From positions 310,001 to 374,000 of the forward strand of contig NZ_LIQH01000040.1 in NCBI RefSeq assembly GCF_001418085.1: a stretch of 64,000 bases of DNA, given 5' to 3'. This document shows, piece by piece, positions 24,884-35,022 of the stretch. The notes beneath the pieces are model-generated. The model did not search any database, was not told the origin of the DNA, and was given only the letters and a program-made list of their open reading frames with translations. How positions within the stretch are numbered: the first letter of the stretch is position 1; every line of letters starts with the position of its first letter. The DNA comes from Lacinutrix algicola (GTDB lineage Bacteria; Bacteroidota; Bacteroidia; Flavobacteriales; Flavobacteriaceae). The translations under genes were made by a program, and so were the position numbers.

Positions 24884-26125
24884 CTATAAACCATATTTAG
24901 CTTTAAGCGCTTTAGCTTTTTCGCTCTCACCAACAACACTATAAATGTTAGATAAAGTTCTAGCAAAGTCTGCACTTTCTAATTTAGTATCTAATTTTAT
25001 TACAGACTCTAAATAAGGTATAGCTTTTTGATAAACGCCACCACGGTCTTTTTGTAATTGGTCGTAGATTTTATTATCTGCGTTTGAATTTGTTAAAACG
25101 TTCATTTTTTTAACTATCTCAGCATCTTCTTCTAAAATTAATGCAGAAATATTCTTTAATGCATTAATATAATTAGGATCAATTTCAATAACTTTCTTGT
25201 AATACATTTCTGCATCAGCTTTATTTTCAGCCTGATTAGAAATCACTCCTAAATTGTAAATCAAATCGGTGTTATTAGGATCATTAGCAATTGCTTCTTT
25301 AATAAGCTTACCATATTCTAATTCGTTACCTAATTTTAACTGCACATTTGCTTCTGTAACAATTAAATCACTGTTAGAAGGATCAGCAATTCTTGCTTCT
25401 TTAATAGACTCTAAAGCTTTTTCATTCTCACCTTGATTTAAATAAATCGAAGTAATTTGACCATAGATTTCTCCAACTTTAGATTTTGTTTCTCTCTCTC
25501 CTGGTTTAATATGTGTTTTAGCTTTAACATATAAATCACGTGTACCTTTATCGAATACTTCTTCTTCACCAGTTTCCTTGTTTACAGCAAAGTATTCTGT
25601 TGTAATACCTGTATAACCTAACTCTTTTAAAGCTGTATAGTGATTAAGAGCTGAATCGAAATCTTTACCTAACACAGAACTAACTGCTGCATAATATAAG
25701 TAAGATTGATCTTCAGGAACCAATTTATATAACATTGAAAACAAACTTGCTGCTTGTGTATACTTACCGCCTGTATAAAAACTATTTCCTTTTACCAATA
25801 ATTCATTCTGTACAAATTTTTTGGTTTCGGCTAAATCGCTTACATATTTTTGATCAACTTTATTTAAATCGTTGAAAGCCGTATCAAAATCTGCAACATT
25901 ACCAGCTCCATTAGCATATAATGCTTTAGCTCTATTGTAGTAAAATTTAGACTTCATCTTATCATCCATGCTACCAAGCATAGATTCTAATGTTACTGCT
26001 GCTGCTTTAGCCTCAGCAAAGTTGTTATTTTTAACAGCTTTTTCTAAAACCTTTAACTCTTTCTTTTGTCCAAAAGAGAATAGAGTTACAAGTAAAGCTA
26101 GTGTAAATATTAATTGTTTTTTCAT
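24884..26125 (-). CDS. Exported TPR-repeat protein
   Basis: 413 residues. A signal peptide (MKKQLIFTLALLVTLFSFGQ) is followed by helical repeats of TPR type: NNFAEAKAAAVTLESML, GGKYTQAASLFSMLYKLVPED (about 118-138), NQGENEKALESIKEARIADP (about 232-251), NDPNNTDLIYNLGVISNQ and KADAEMYYKKVIEIDPNYIN (about 303-322). It is probably periplasmic or outer-membrane associated and acts as a protein-interaction scaffold; no enzyme domain is visible. Between it and gyrA there are only 47 bases, so read-through from gyrA is possible. Function unknown. Confidence 0.85.
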   Translation of the reverse strand: MKKQLIFTLALLVTLFSFGQKKELKVLEKAVKNNNFAEAKAAAVTLESMLGSMDDKMKSKFYYNRAKALYANGAGNVADFDTAFNDLNKVDQKYVSDLAETKKFVQNELLVKGNSFYTGGKYTQAASLFSMLYKLVPEDQSYLYYAAVSSVLGKDFDSALNHYTALKELGYTGITTEYFAVNKETGEEEVFDKGTRDLYVKAKTHIKPGERETKSKVGEIYGQITSIYLNQGENEKALESIKEARIADPSNSDLIVTEANVQLKLGNELEYGKLIKEAIANDPNNTDLIYNLGVISNQAENKADAEMYYKKVIEIDPNYINALKNISALILEEDAEIVKKMNVLTNSNADNKIYDQLQKDRGGVYQKAIPYLESVIKLDTKLESADFARTLSNIYSVVGESEKAKALKAKYGL

Positions 26126-26172
26126 TAGTTTAAGTTTTTATATTCCTGACCGGAATTAAGTTTTAAAATTAT

Positions 26173-28725
26173 TTACTCCTCTTCTTCGGTAGAATCAACA
26201 GTCGTGCCATTTTCAGAATCACTAGTCTTTTCAACACCTTCAGGAATTATTATGTTTCCATCTTCGTCTAATTCTATTTCATCTTCTTCATGCATTACTT
26301 TTGCAACTGCTGCAATAGAATCTTTACCTTTTAGATTAATAAGCTTTACACCTTGTGTTGCTCTACCCATAACACGTAAATCGGCTACTGCCATTCTAAT
26401 AGCAATACCAGATTTATTAATGATCATTAAATCATCTTCATCTGTTACATTCTTAATAGATACCAGGTTACCTGTTTTTTCTGTTATAGAAATAGTTTTC
26501 ACTCCTTTTCCTCCACGGTTAGTAATTCTATAGTCTTCTAAACTAGAACGTTTTCCATAACCATTTTCTGAAACCACAAGAATGTTGCTTTCCATGTCAT
26601 CCACAGCAATCATACCAATTACCTCATCGGTTTTTTCATCTTGTAATCTAATACCTCTTACACCAGAAGCTCCACGACCCATTGGTCTTGTTTTAGCTTC
26701 TTCGAATCTAATGGCTTTACCAGATTTTAATGCTAACATCACTTGGCTTTCACCAGTTGTTAATTTAGCTTCTAATAAAACATCGTCTTCTTTAATTGTA
26801 ATGGCGTTAATACCATTAGTTCTTGGTCTAGAATATTGCTCTAAAGAAGTCTTTTTAACTTGACCTTTTTTAGTAGCCATAATTACATAATGACTATTTA
26901 CATACTCTTCATCTTTTAAATCTTGAGTACAAATAAACGCCATTACTTTGTCGTCTTGCTCAATATTTATAAGGTTTTGAATTGCTCTACCTTTAGACGT
27001 TTTACTTCCTTCTGGAATTTCGTAAACACGCATCCAGAAACATTTTCCTTTTTGTGTGAAGAATAACATGTATTGGTGGTTTGTACCAACAAATAAATGC
27101 TCTAAGAAATCTTCGTTACGTGTAGTCGAAGCTTTTTGTCCAACTCCTCCTCTATTTTGTGTCTTATACTCAGATAAAGAAGTACGTTTAATATAACCTG
27201 CATGAGAAATAGTAATCACTACTTTCTCATCTGGAATCATATCTTCAATACTTAAATCTCCACCAGCATATTCAATTACAGAACGACGATCATCTCCATA
27301 TTTATCGCGAATAACAATTAACTCCTCCTTAATAATAGACATTCTACGCGCTTCATCACCTAAAATATCTTTAAGGTCTTCAATCGTTTTCATGATCTCT
27401 TCGTATTCATTACGAAGTTTATCTTGTTCTAGTCCTGTTAATTGACGCAGACGCATCTCTACGATTGCTTTCGCTTGTATTTCTGAAAGCTTAAAACGTT
27501 CAATTAAATTATTTCTAGCTTCGTCTCCGTTAGAAGATGCTCTAATAATTTTTATTACTTCATCGATGTTATCAGAAGCAATAATTAAACCTTCTAATAT
27601 GTGTGCACGTTCTTCGGCTTTACGTAATTCGTATTTTGTACGTCTTACAACAACCTCATGTCTATGCTCTACAAAGTATTGAATTAATTCTTTTAAATTC
27701 AATAACTGTGGACGTCCTTTTACTAATGCAATATTATTTACACTAAAAGACGATTGTAATGCTGTGTATTTGTATAATTTATTTAAAACAATATTAGGTA
27801 TAGCATCACGCTTTAAAACGTAAACAATACGCATACCATTTCTATCAGACTCATCTCTAATAGTAGAAATCCCTTCTAATTTTTTATCGTTTATTAAGTC
27901 GGCAGTCTTTTTAATCATGTCTGCCTTATTCACTTGGTAAGGAATTTCTGTTACAATAACACATTCTCTACCTTGAACCTCCTCGATATTAGCATTAGCT
28001 CGCATGACAATTCGTCCACGACCTGTATGAAATGCTTCCTTTACACCATCGTAACCATATATTGTTCCACCTGTTGGAAAATCTGGTGCTTTAATGTGTG
28101 TAATTAATTCATCAATTTCAATATCATTATTATCAATGTATGCTATTGTACCATCTACAACTTCTGTTAAATTGTGAGGCGGCATATTTGTTGCCATACC
28201 TACTGCAATACCAGAAGCTCCATTTACTAGTAAACCTGGAATACGTGTTGGAAGAACTGTTGGCTCTTCTAAAGTATCATCAAAGTTTAATTTATGATCT
28301 ACAGTTTCTTTATCAATATCTGCAAGCATATCCTCAGATATCTTACGCATTCTTGCTTCTGTATAACGCATTGCTGCTGGACTATCTCCATCTACAGACC
28401 CAAAGTTACCTTGTCCATCGACCAACATATAACGTAAACTCCATTCTTGAGCCATACGTACCATTGCATCGTAAACAGAAGTATCTCCATGTGGGTGGTA
28501 CTTACCTAAAACTTCACCAACAATTCTTGCAGATTTTTTATGTGCACTGTTTGCTCTAACACCCAGTTCATGCATACCATAAAGTACACGTCTATGTACT
28601 GGTTTTAAACCATCTCTTACGTCTGGTAAAGCACGTGACACAATGACTGACATTGAATAATCAATGTAAGCCGATTTCATTTCATCTTCAATATTAATTG
28701 GAATCACTTTTTCGCCTTCTGCCAT
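26173..28725 (-). CDS. gyrA: DNA gyrase subunit A
   Basis: 850 residues. The breakage-reunion domain carries MRYTEARM with the catalytic Tyr at about residue 121, preceded by the conserved [17 protein letters not shown]. The residue equivalent to E. coli Ser83 is Thr (about 82) and Asp87 is conserved (about 86). The C-terminal beta-pinwheel shows blades with NRGG motifs ([20 protein letters not shown]) and repeated GRASGVRG-like turns. The tail is acidic ([16 protein letters not shown]), as in other Flavobacteria. With GyrB it introduces negative supercoils. ParC is similar but lacks this complete pinwheel. Confidence 0.97.
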   Translation of the reverse strand: MAEGEKVIPINIEDEMKSAYIDYSMSVIVSRALPDVRDGLKPVHRRVLYGMHELGVRANSAHKKSARIVGEVLGKYHPHGDTSVYDAMVRMAQEWSLRYMLVDGQGNFGSVDGDSPAAMRYTEARMRKISEDMLADIDKETVDHKLNFDDTLEEPTVLPTRIPGLLVNGASGIAVGMATNMPPHNLTEVVDGTIAYIDNNDIEIDELITHIKAPDFPTGGTIYGYDGVKEAFHTGRGRIVMRANANIEEVQGRECVIVTEIPYQVNKADMIKKTADLINDKKLEGISTIRDESDRNGMRIVYVLKRDAIPNIVLNKLYKYTALQSSFSVNNIALVKGRPQLLNLKELIQYFVEHRHEVVVRRTKYELRKAEERAHILEGLIIASDNIDEVIKIIRASSNGDEARNNLIERFKLSEIQAKAIVEMRLRQLTGLEQDKLRNEYEEIMKTIEDLKDILGDEARRMSIIKEELIVIRDKYGDDRRSVIEYAGGDLSIEDMIPDEKVVITISHAGYIKRTSLSEYKTQNRGGVGQKASTTRNEDFLEHLFVGTNHQYMLFFTQKGKCFWMRVYEIPEGSKTSKGRAIQNLINIEQDDKVMAFICTQDLKDEEYVNSHYVIMATKKGQVKKTSLEQYSRPRTNGINAITIKEDDVLLEAKLTTGESQVMLALKSGKAIRFEEAKTRPMGRGASGVRGIRLQDEKTDEVIGMIAVDDMESNILVVSENGYGKRSSLEDYRITNRGGKGVKTISITEKTGNLVSIKNVTDEDDLMIINKSGIAIRMAVADLRVMGRATQGVKLINLKGKDSIAAVAKVMHEEDEIELDEDGNIIIPEGVEKTSDSENGTTVDSTEEEE

Positions 28726-29145
28726 ATATAATCTTAATTAAATTTTTATAGTTGTTTCGTAACGCGCTAATATAATTATTTCATTAGTAACAGTAAGTCT
28801 TTATCCCTACTTTTTGAGACTTTTTATTAACAATTCGTATACCCTTTATCGTTAATAACTATCTTGTTAATTGTTTTGATTTTTTAAACATTTTTTTGTC
28901 TATTAGCGTAGAATACTATCTATTATTTGAAATCACTAAATAAAACGTCCTTTTTCTCTTTCTATTTAACAAAAAAAAGAAACCATAATTAAAGCTATGC
29001 TTTACTTTCTTACTTAAATATAAAAAAAATCATCTTTTATTTTAACATAATTTTAAATAAGAAATAGAATATCGTAATATTTAAGGTATAGTTTTTGCCA
29101 TTGATGTTATGATTCACTAAATTTATTGACGAAAGGAATAACTAT
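28726..29145. other. 420-nt divergent intergenic region between gyrA and clpC
   Basis: No ORF is convincing here. Visible items are a perfect small hairpin TAAAGC-TAT-GCTTTA at 28990-29004 inside a wider imperfect AAAGAAA...TTTCTT inverted repeat, the candidate clpC promoter at 29094-29125, and an A/G-rich AAAGGA ribosome binding site at 29132-29137. The gyrA promoter must also lie at its left end but no clear TAnnTTTG was found on that strand. Confidence 0.5.
29094..29125 (+). promoter_or_regulatory. Candidate clpC promoter
   Basis: TTTG (29094-29097), then 20 nt, then TAAATTTA (29118-29125), one mismatch from TAnnTTTG. The start codon follows 20 nt later, after an AAAGGA ribosome binding site that is unusually strong for this genome. 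Confidence 0.4.
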
Positions 29146-31698
29146 ATGGATGATAATTTTTCACCAAGAGTAAAAGATGTAATAGCTTACAGTAAAGAGG
29201 AAGCACTTCGCTTAGGTCATGATTTTATTGGTACCGAACATCTTATGCTTGGATTATTAAGAGATGGAAACGGAAAAGCAATAAATATATTAAATGCCTT
29301 AGATATTGATTTAAATCATTTAAGACGAAAAGTCGAAATTTTAAGCCCTGCGAATCCTAATGTTACCATTACTTCTAACGACAAAAAGAACTTGCACCTA
29401 ACTAGGCAAGCAGAACGCGCTTTAAAAACTACTTTTTTAGAAGCAAAACTTTTTCAAAGCACTTCTATTAACACAGCACATTTGCTGTTATGTATTTTAA
29501 GAAATGAAAACGATCCAACAACTAAGCTTTTAAATAAGTTAAAAGTGGATTACGATAATGTAAAAGAACAATTTAAGTCTATGATCACAAACGACGATAG
29601 TAATTATATAGAGCCTAAATCGGAATCTTTTCAAGATGATGATTCTAAAGGAAATGAAGGCAACGAGTCTAAAGACATATTTAATACACCTACGGGAAAA
29701 AGCAACAAAAAGTCTAAAACACCTGTTTTAGACAACTTCGGTAGAGATCTTACTGCTATGGCAGAAGAAGGAAAACTAGATCCTGTGGTTGGACGTGAGA
29801 AAGAAATTGAGCGTGTATCTCAAATCTTATCTCGTAGAAAAAAGAACAATCCATTACTTATTGGAGAACCTGGTGTTGGTAAAAGTGCCATTGCCGAAGG
29901 TTTAGCTAATAGAATTGTTAAACGTAAAGTCTCTCGTATTCTTTTTGGAAAACGCGTTGTTACTTTAGACTTAGCGAGTTTAGTTGCTGGAACAAAGTAC
30001 AGAGGACAGTTTGAAGAGCGCATGAAAGCCGTTATGAACGAGCTTGAAAAAAATGATGATGTTATTTTGTTTATAGACGAAATACACACTATTGTTGGTG
30101 CTGGTGGAGCAACAGGAAGCCTTGATGCGTCTAATATGTTTAAGCCTGCTTTAGCAAGAGGCGAAATACAATGTATTGGTGCCACAACTTTAGATGAATA
30201 CAGACAATACATAGAAAAAGATGGTGCTTTAGAGCGTCGTTTTCAAAAAGTAATTGTCGAACCAACTACTGTTGATGAAACTATAGAAATATTAAACAAT
30301 ATTAAAGGTAAATACGAAGAACATCACAATGTCGAGTACACACAAGAAGCTATTGAAGCTTGTGTAAAACTTACTAATAGATACATGACAGAGCGTTTTC
30401 TTCCAGACAAAGCTATTGATGCTTTAGATGAAGCAGGTTCTCGTGTACACATTACTAATATCGATGTACCTAAGCAAATTATTGAGCTTGAGAAAAAGCT
30501 TGAAGAAGTTAAAGAAACTAAGAACTCTGTTGTTAAAAAACAGAAGTACGAAGAAGCTGCACGTTTACGTGACGATGAGAAGCGTTTAGAAAAAGAGTTA
30601 TCTATTGCCCAAGAAAAATGGGAAGAAGATACCAAACTAAATAAAGAAATAGTTTCTGAAGATAATGTTGCGGATGTTGTTTCTATGATGACAGGAATTC
30701 CTGTAAATAGAATTGCACAAAAAGAAAGCAACAAATTAGCAGAGCTACCAGAGCTTATTAACGGAAAAGTTATAGGTCAAGATGAAGCTGTTGCAAAGGT
30801 TGTAAAAGCCATACAGAGAAATCGTGCTGGACTTAAGGATCCAAATAAGCCAATTGGCTCATTTATATTTTTAGGACAAACAGGTGTTGGTAAAACACAA
30901 TTAGCCAAAGTATTATCTCGTGAGTTATTTGATAGTGAAGAATCACTTATTAGAATAGACATGAGTGAGTATATGGAGAAATTTGCAATCTCACGTTTAG
31001 TTGGTGCACCTCCAGGATACGTTGGTTACGAAGAAGGTGGACAGCTTACAGAAAAAGTAAGACGCAAACCTTATGCTGTTGTACTTTTAGATGAAATTGA
31101 AAAAGCTCATCCAGATGTTTTTAACATGCTTTTACAAGTATTGGATGATGGTTATTTAACCGATTCTCTTGGTAGAAAAATTGATTTTAGAAATACCATA
31201 ATTATTATGACTTCTAATATCGGAGCTCGTAAATTAAAAGATTTCGGTACAGGAATTGGTTTTGGTACTGCATCTCAAAAATCTCAAGAAGATGCTAATG
31301 CACGTGCTGTAATACAAAATGCTTTAAAGAAATCTTTTGCACCAGAATTTTTAAATAGAATTGATGATGTTGTTGTATTTAATGCTCTAGAAAAAGAGGA
31401 TATTCATAAAATTATAGATTTAGAACTTGATAAACTACTATTAAGAATTAAAGACCTTGGTTACGAATTAGAATTAACTGACACTGCTAAAGATTACATT
31501 GCAGAAAAAGGTTTCGATAAACAGTATGGAGCAAGACCTTTAAAAAGAGCTATCCAAAAATATGTTGAAGATGCTTTAGCTGAAGAAATAATTACTTCTA
31601 ATGTAAGTGAAGGAGATAAAATTATTATGGATTTAGATTCTAAAACTGATGAAATAACAATTAAAATAGAAAAGACAGAAAAGTCTACAGAATCTTAA
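29146..31698 (+). CDS. clpC: ATP-dependent Clp protease ATP-binding subunit ClpC
   Basis: 850 residues. Two Clp N-terminal repeats fill residues 1-145 (GTEHLMLGLLRDGNGKA, INTAHLLLCILRNENDP). A linker with an acidic, low-complexity piece follows, then AAA+ domain 1 (Walker A GEPGVGKSA at about 240, Walker B VILFIDEIHT), a UVR segment (KQKYEEAARLRDDEKRLEKE), and AAA+ domain 2 (GQTGVGKTQ at about 578, VVLLDEIEKAH). The UVR motif and the short middle region identify ClpC over ClpB or ClpA. It unfolds proteins for ClpP. Single-gene unit with its own terminator. Confidence 0.95.
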   Translation: MDDNFSPRVKDVIAYSKEEALRLGHDFIGTEHLMLGLLRDGNGKAINILNALDIDLNHLRRKVEILSPANPNVTITSNDKKNLHLTRQAERALKTTFLEAKLFQSTSINTAHLLLCILRNENDPTTKLLNKLKVDYDNVKEQFKSMITNDDSNYIEPKSESFQDDDSKGNEGNESKDIFNTPTGKSNKKSKTPVLDNFGRDLTAMAEEGKLDPVVGREKEIERVSQILSRRKKNNPLLIGEPGVGKSAIAEGLANRIVKRKVSRILFGKRVVTLDLASLVAGTKYRGQFEERMKAVMNELEKNDDVILFIDEIHTIVGAGGATGSLDASNMFKPALARGEIQCIGATTLDEYRQYIEKDGALERRFQKVIVEPTTVDETIEILNNIKGKYEEHHNVEYTQEAIEACVKLTNRYMTERFLPDKAIDALDEAGSRVHITNIDVPKQIIELEKKLEEVKETKNSVVKKQKYEEAARLRDDEKRLEKELSIAQEKWEEDTKLNKEIVSEDNVADVVSMMTGIPVNRIAQKESNKLAELPELINGKVIGQDEAVAKVVKAIQRNRAGLKDPNKPIGSFIFLGQTGVGKTQLAKVLSRELFDSEESLIRIDMSEYMEKFAISRLVGAPPGYVGYEEGGQLTEKVRRKPYAVVLLDEIEKAHPDVFNMLLQVLDDGYLTDSLGRKIDFRNTIIIMTSNIGARKLKDFGTGIGFGTASQKSQEDANARAVIQNALKKSFAPEFLNRIDDVVVFNALEKEDIHKIIDLELDKLLLRIKDLGYELELTDTAKDYIAEKGFDKQYGARPLKRAIQKYVEDALAEEIITSNVSEGDKIIMDLDSKTDEITIKIEKTEKSTES

Positions 31699-31719
31699 AA
31701 TAATATCACTTTAGATATA

Positions 31720-31756
31720 GAGGTTATTTAATATTCTTAAATAACCTCTTTTTTTT
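31720..31756 (+). terminator. clpC terminator
   Basis: GAGGTTATTTA and TAAATAACCTC form an 11-bp perfect stem around ATATTCT, followed by nine T, 22 bases past the clpC stop. Confidence 0.93.
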
Positions 31757-31782
31757 GTATATTAAGATTAGATAAAATTGGC

Positions 31783-32175
31783 ATGACAGAACAAGCACAC
31801 ATAGACATTGGCGTAGGCTACATAACAATACACGAAAATTATTTAGTTGTAATAATAAATAAAGACGAAACTGTTACAATAGAAACTAATAAAATATTAT
31901 TAGACCTAGTCGATCTTTTTTACCAGAATAAAAATTTCGTTTACATTAGTAATCGTAAAAATTCTTACGCGGTAAACCCTACCGTTTATTTTGAAACTAA
32001 GCAAATAAAAAACCTAATTGGTTTTGCTGTTGTCTCTCAAAAAGAAATCACCAAGAATAACGCATTAATAGAAAAACTTTTTGTCGAAAAGCCCTTTAAA
32101 ATATTTAAAGAACTTAACGAAGCAAAATCATGGGCAAACTTACTTGTCTTAGAAAACAAAAAAGTTAACTATTAG
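31783..32175 (+). CDS. SpoIIAA/STAS-like small protein (tentative)
   Basis: 130 residues, cytoplasmic. An early beta hairpin (IDIGVGYITIHENYLVVIIN) leads to a helix (TNKILLDLVDLFYQNKN), then VYISNRKNSYAVNPTVYFET and a central hydrophobic strand LIGFAVVSQKE, ending in a helix with KSWANLLVLENK. The order and the 'ISNR...VNPT' patch resemble SpoIIAA-like proteins widespread in Bacteroidetes with no known role; this is from memory of pattern. The last codons run into the stem of its own terminator (32158-32188). Confidence 0.65.
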   Translation: MTEQAHIDIGVGYITIHENYLVVIINKDETVTIETNKILLDLVDLFYQNKNFVYISNRKNSYAVNPTVYFETKQIKNLIGFAVVSQKEITKNNALIEKLFVEKPFKIFKELNEAKSWANLLVLENKKVNY

Positions 32176-32188
32176 TTAACTTTTTTTT
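32158..32188 (+). terminator. Terminator overlapping the end of the SpoIIAA-like gene
   Basis: AAAAAAGTTAACT-ATT-AGTTAACTTTTTTTT: a perfect stem that contains the stop codon of the upstream gene (TAG at 32173-32175). Confidence 0.85.
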
Positions 32189-32238
32189 GTTTTAATTAAA
32201 TAAAGGGTAACAATATTGAGCTACTTGATTGTAAATAA

Positions 32239-33774
32239 TTAACCATTATTTACACCATAATTATTCAAAAACAACTCTTCTATTTCTACATCAACATCAT
32301 TTAAAAACTGAATTGAAGCTTCAATATCATCATGTAAAACACGATCTTTTTCCACAAATGACACCTCTTTTCTGTACTGCTCTAAAAATGATTCTAAAAA
32401 AGGAGATGTTTTTAATGGGCTTCTAAATGCTATGGCTTGACTAGCATTCATTAATTCTATAGCAATTACGCGTTCTACGTTTTTAATCAGTCTATAAGCC
32501 TGTGTTGCCGCATTTGCTCCCATACTAACATGGTCTTCTTGCCCATTACTAGACACAATACTATCTACACTTGCTGGTGTTGCTAATTGTTTATTAGCAC
32601 TTACAATACTAGCTGCTGTATACTGAGGTATCATAAAACCAGAATTTAAACCTGGATTATCTACCAAAAATGCTGGTAAGCCTCTTAAGCCTGAAACTAA
32701 TTGGAATACACGACGTTCAGAAATGTTACCAATTTCTGCCATCGCAATTTTTAAATAATCTAATGCTAAAGCTAAGGGTTGCCCATGGAAATTTCCGCCA
32801 GAAATAATTAAATCTTCTTCAGGAAAAATATTAGGATTATCTGTAACCGAATTAATCTCAGTTAAAATAACACGTTCAACAAAATCTAAAGTATCTTTTG
32901 TTGCACCGTGCACTTGAGGAATACATCTAAAAGAATAAGGATCTTGAACATGTTCCTTTTCTCTTGTAATTAGTTCACTTCCTTTTAGAAACTCATTAAA
33001 ACGTCTAGCCACTTTTAATTGTCCCGGATGAGGACGTACTTGGTGAACTAAATCATGAAAAGGTTCTATTCTACCATCAAAAGCATCTAAACTAATACTA
33101 GCAATTACATCTGCCAAATAAGATGTTTTATGAGACATTAATAATAAATATACACCATAAGCACTCATAAATTGTGTTCCGTTTAAAAGCGCTAAACCTT
33201 CTTTTGCTTCTAATCTTATCGGTTCCCAACCAAATTTTTCAAGTATTTCGCTGGCATTAAATTCTTCTTTATCATGTACTACTTTTCCTTTTCCTATTAA
33301 CGGCAAAGCTAAATGCGCTAAAGGCGCTAAATCACCGGAAGCACCAAGAGAACCTTGTGTAAACACAAACGGAAACACATCGTTATTAAAAAAGTCTATC
33401 AATCTGTTTACAGTAGCTAATTGTACACCACTATGTCCATAACTTAAAGATTGTATTTTTAAAAGCAACATCACTTTTACAACACTTTCTGGAACACGAT
33501 CTCCTGTTCCACAAGCGTGAGACATTACAAGATTTTCCTGTAACTTTGTTAAATCGTTCTTAGAAATTTCTACATTATATAAAGAACCAAAACCGGTATT
33601 AATACCGTAAAATGGTTTATCGGCTTCACTTAATTTCTTATCTAAATACGTTTTACACGTATTAATTTTATCTATAGACTCTTTAGAAAGCTTTAGCTTT
33701 TTCTTGTCCTTAAAAATATTGTAAATTGTTACAATGTCAAGTTTTTCTGAAGATATATAATGGAATGTGCTCAT
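32239..33774 (-). CDS. hutH: Histidine ammonia-lyase
   Basis: 511 residues from the ATG at 33772-33774; an in-frame ATG at 33795 would add MIHIKQT and is less likely. The MIO cofactor is formed from Ala-Ser-Gly in GSLGASGDLAPLAHL (about residues 140-154). YGINTGFGSL near the N-terminus carries the catalytic Tyr, and QDPYSFRCIPQVHGA and NGQEDHVSMGANAA are the other signature stretches of the aromatic ammonia-lyase family. HutH deaminates histidine to urocanate. Fumarate-lyase-type relatives (tyrosine or phenylalanine ammonia-lyases) share these motifs, but hutI and hutG nearby support HutH. It is divergent from the TlpA-like gene, sharing a palindromic promoter region. Confidence 0.95.
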   Translation of the reverse strand: MSTFHYISSEKLDIVTIYNIFKDKKKLKLSKESIDKINTCKTYLDKKLSEADKPFYGINTGFGSLYNVEISKNDLTKLQENLVMSHACGTGDRVPESVVKVMLLLKIQSLSYGHSGVQLATVNRLIDFFNNDVFPFVFTQGSLGASGDLAPLAHLALPLIGKGKVVHDKEEFNASEILEKFGWEPIRLEAKEGLALLNGTQFMSAYGVYLLLMSHKTSYLADVIASISLDAFDGRIEPFHDLVHQVRPHPGQLKVARRFNEFLKGSELITREKEHVQDPYSFRCIPQVHGATKDTLDFVERVILTEINSVTDNPNIFPEEDLIISGGNFHGQPLALALDYLKIAMAEIGNISERRVFQLVSGLRGLPAFLVDNPGLNSGFMIPQYTAASIVSANKQLATPASVDSIVSSNGQEDHVSMGANAATQAYRLIKNVERVIAIELMNASQAIAFRSPLKTSPFLESFLEQYRKEVSFVEKDRVLHDDIEASIQFLNDVDVEIEELFLNNYGVNNG

Positions 33775-33789
33775 GGTTTGTTTTATGTG

Positions 33790-33899
33790 TATCAAAAATC
33801 ATCATTCAAAACAAGCTGTGCAAGTATTGTTAATAATTTATCAAAATGATTTAAATTAATATTTATAACTTATTTTTGATACAAATTTAATATCAAAAA
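33790..33899. promoter_or_regulatory. Divergent hutH/TlpA-like promoter region with a TTTTTGATA/TATCAAAAA palindrome
   Basis: TTTTTGATA (33873-33881) and TATCAAAAA (33891-33899) are perfect 9-nt inverted repeats around 9 nt. A third half-site TATCAAAAA lies at 33790-33798 just before hutH. The palindrome overlaps a -7 box for each direction: TATTTTTG (plus, 33871-33878) towards the TlpA-like gene and TAAATTTG (minus, 33882-33889) towards hutH. This is a plausible operator; the protein that binds it is unknown. Confidence 0.45.
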
Positions 33900-33901
33900 A
33901 A

Positions 33902-34945
33902 ATGAAGAAATTATTATTAGGCTTATCTGTATTAGCAGTTGTAGCTTGTAAAGAAGAAGCTCCTAAAGACTACGTTACCTTTTCTGGTAAAATTGAAAAC
34001 CAAAGTAGTGACTCTTTATTCGTATACCAAGGAAGAGCATTTTCTAAAACGATTAAAATTGCTCAAGATGGTACGTTTAGTGATACTTTAAAAGTTACTA
34101 CTGGAATGTATGGTGTTTATGATGGTAATGAATCTACTAACATTTTTCTAAAAAATGGTTATGATTTAAAATTAGAATTAGATACTAAAGAATTTGATGA
34201 GTCATTAAAATTCACAGGTGAAGGCGCAGATGCTAACAACTATTTAGTTAAAAAAGCAGTCATGCAAGAAAACTTAATAGAGCCAAGTCTTTTTGATTTA
34301 GAAGAAGCAGAATTCAATGCTAAAGTAGTTGACCTTGAAAAAGAAATGTACACGTTTTTAAACGATAACACTAAAGGATTAGACTCTACACTTATTGCTA
34401 ATGAAAAAGCACAGATTACTCAATTTAAACCAGGAATTACTGGAGCTTATAAACAACAACAAGGAAGAGCTGCACAATTTGCTTCATATGTAGGACAGCC
34501 TTCTCCTGATTTTAATTTTGAAAATGTTAAAGGCGGAAAAACAGCTTTAGCAGATTTAAAAGGTAAATATGTTTATATAGATGTTTGGGCAACCTGGTGC
34601 GGACCTTGTCTTAGAGAAATTCCTTCATTAAAAAAAGTTGAAAAAGATTTCCATGGTAAAAACATTGAATTTGTAAGCCTTTCTGTAGATGACGGTAGAG
34701 GATTTAAAGGAGATGTAGCTGCAGCTAAAGAGGGCTGGAAGAAAATGATAGCCGAAAAGGAATTAGGTGGCATTCAAATAATATCTGACAAAGGTTGGAA
34801 ATCTGAATTCGTACAAGGATTCAAAATTAATGGTATTCCTCGTTTTATCTTAATCGATCCAGCTGGAAATATTGTTAATGCTGATGCTCCAAGACCTTCA
34901 AGTCCTAAATTAAGAGAAATTTTAAATGGATTAGATAATATCTAA
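33902..34945 (+). CDS. TlpA/ResA-like thioredoxin-fold lipoprotein
   Basis: 347 residues. The signal peptide MKKLLLGLSVLAVVAC ends in a lipobox, so the protein is lipid-anchored. An N-terminal DUF4369-like beta domain (VTFSGKIENQSSDSLFVYQG, to about residue 120) and a helical linker lead to a C-terminal thioredoxin domain with the redox motif WCGPC (about 232-236) and the cis-Pro segment NGIPRFILID. Flavobacteria have many such proteins; they reduce or isomerise periplasmic disulphides or help cytochrome c maturation. The specific partner is unknown. It is divergent from hutH and followed by a strong bidirectional terminator. Confidence 0.9.
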   Translation: MKKLLLGLSVLAVVACKEEAPKDYVTFSGKIENQSSDSLFVYQGRAFSKTIKIAQDGTFSDTLKVTTGMYGVYDGNESTNIFLKNGYDLKLELDTKEFDESLKFTGEGADANNYLVKKAVMQENLIEPSLFDLEEAEFNAKVVDLEKEMYTFLNDNTKGLDSTLIANEKAQITQFKPGITGAYKQQQGRAAQFASYVGQPSPDFNFENVKGGKTALADLKGKYVYIDVWATWCGPCLREIPSLKKVEKDFHGKNIEFVSLSVDDGRGFKGDVAAAKEGWKKMIAEKELGGIQIISDKGWKSEFVQGFKINGIPRFILIDPAGNIVNADAPRPSSPKLREILNGLDNI

Positions 34946-34962
34946 TTTTTAAAATAGAGTAT

Positions 34963-35004
34963 AAAAAAAACCGAGCAACATTAAGTTTAAAGCTCGGTTT
35001 TTTT
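34963..35004. terminator. Bidirectional terminator between the TlpA-like gene and nnr
   Basis: AAAAACCGAGC and GCTCGGTTTTT form a stem with a 16-nt loop, flanked by an A-run and a T-run, between convergent genes. Confidence 0.88.
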
Positions 35005-35022
35005 GTGCTTAATTTTATGTTT

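Noticed and set aside
28140-28559. 139-aa ORF antisense to gyrA
   Set aside because: Leu/Tyr-rich shadow of a well-supported coding frame. Other long antisense ORFs over clpC, thrA and the coiled-coil gene were rejected for the same reason.
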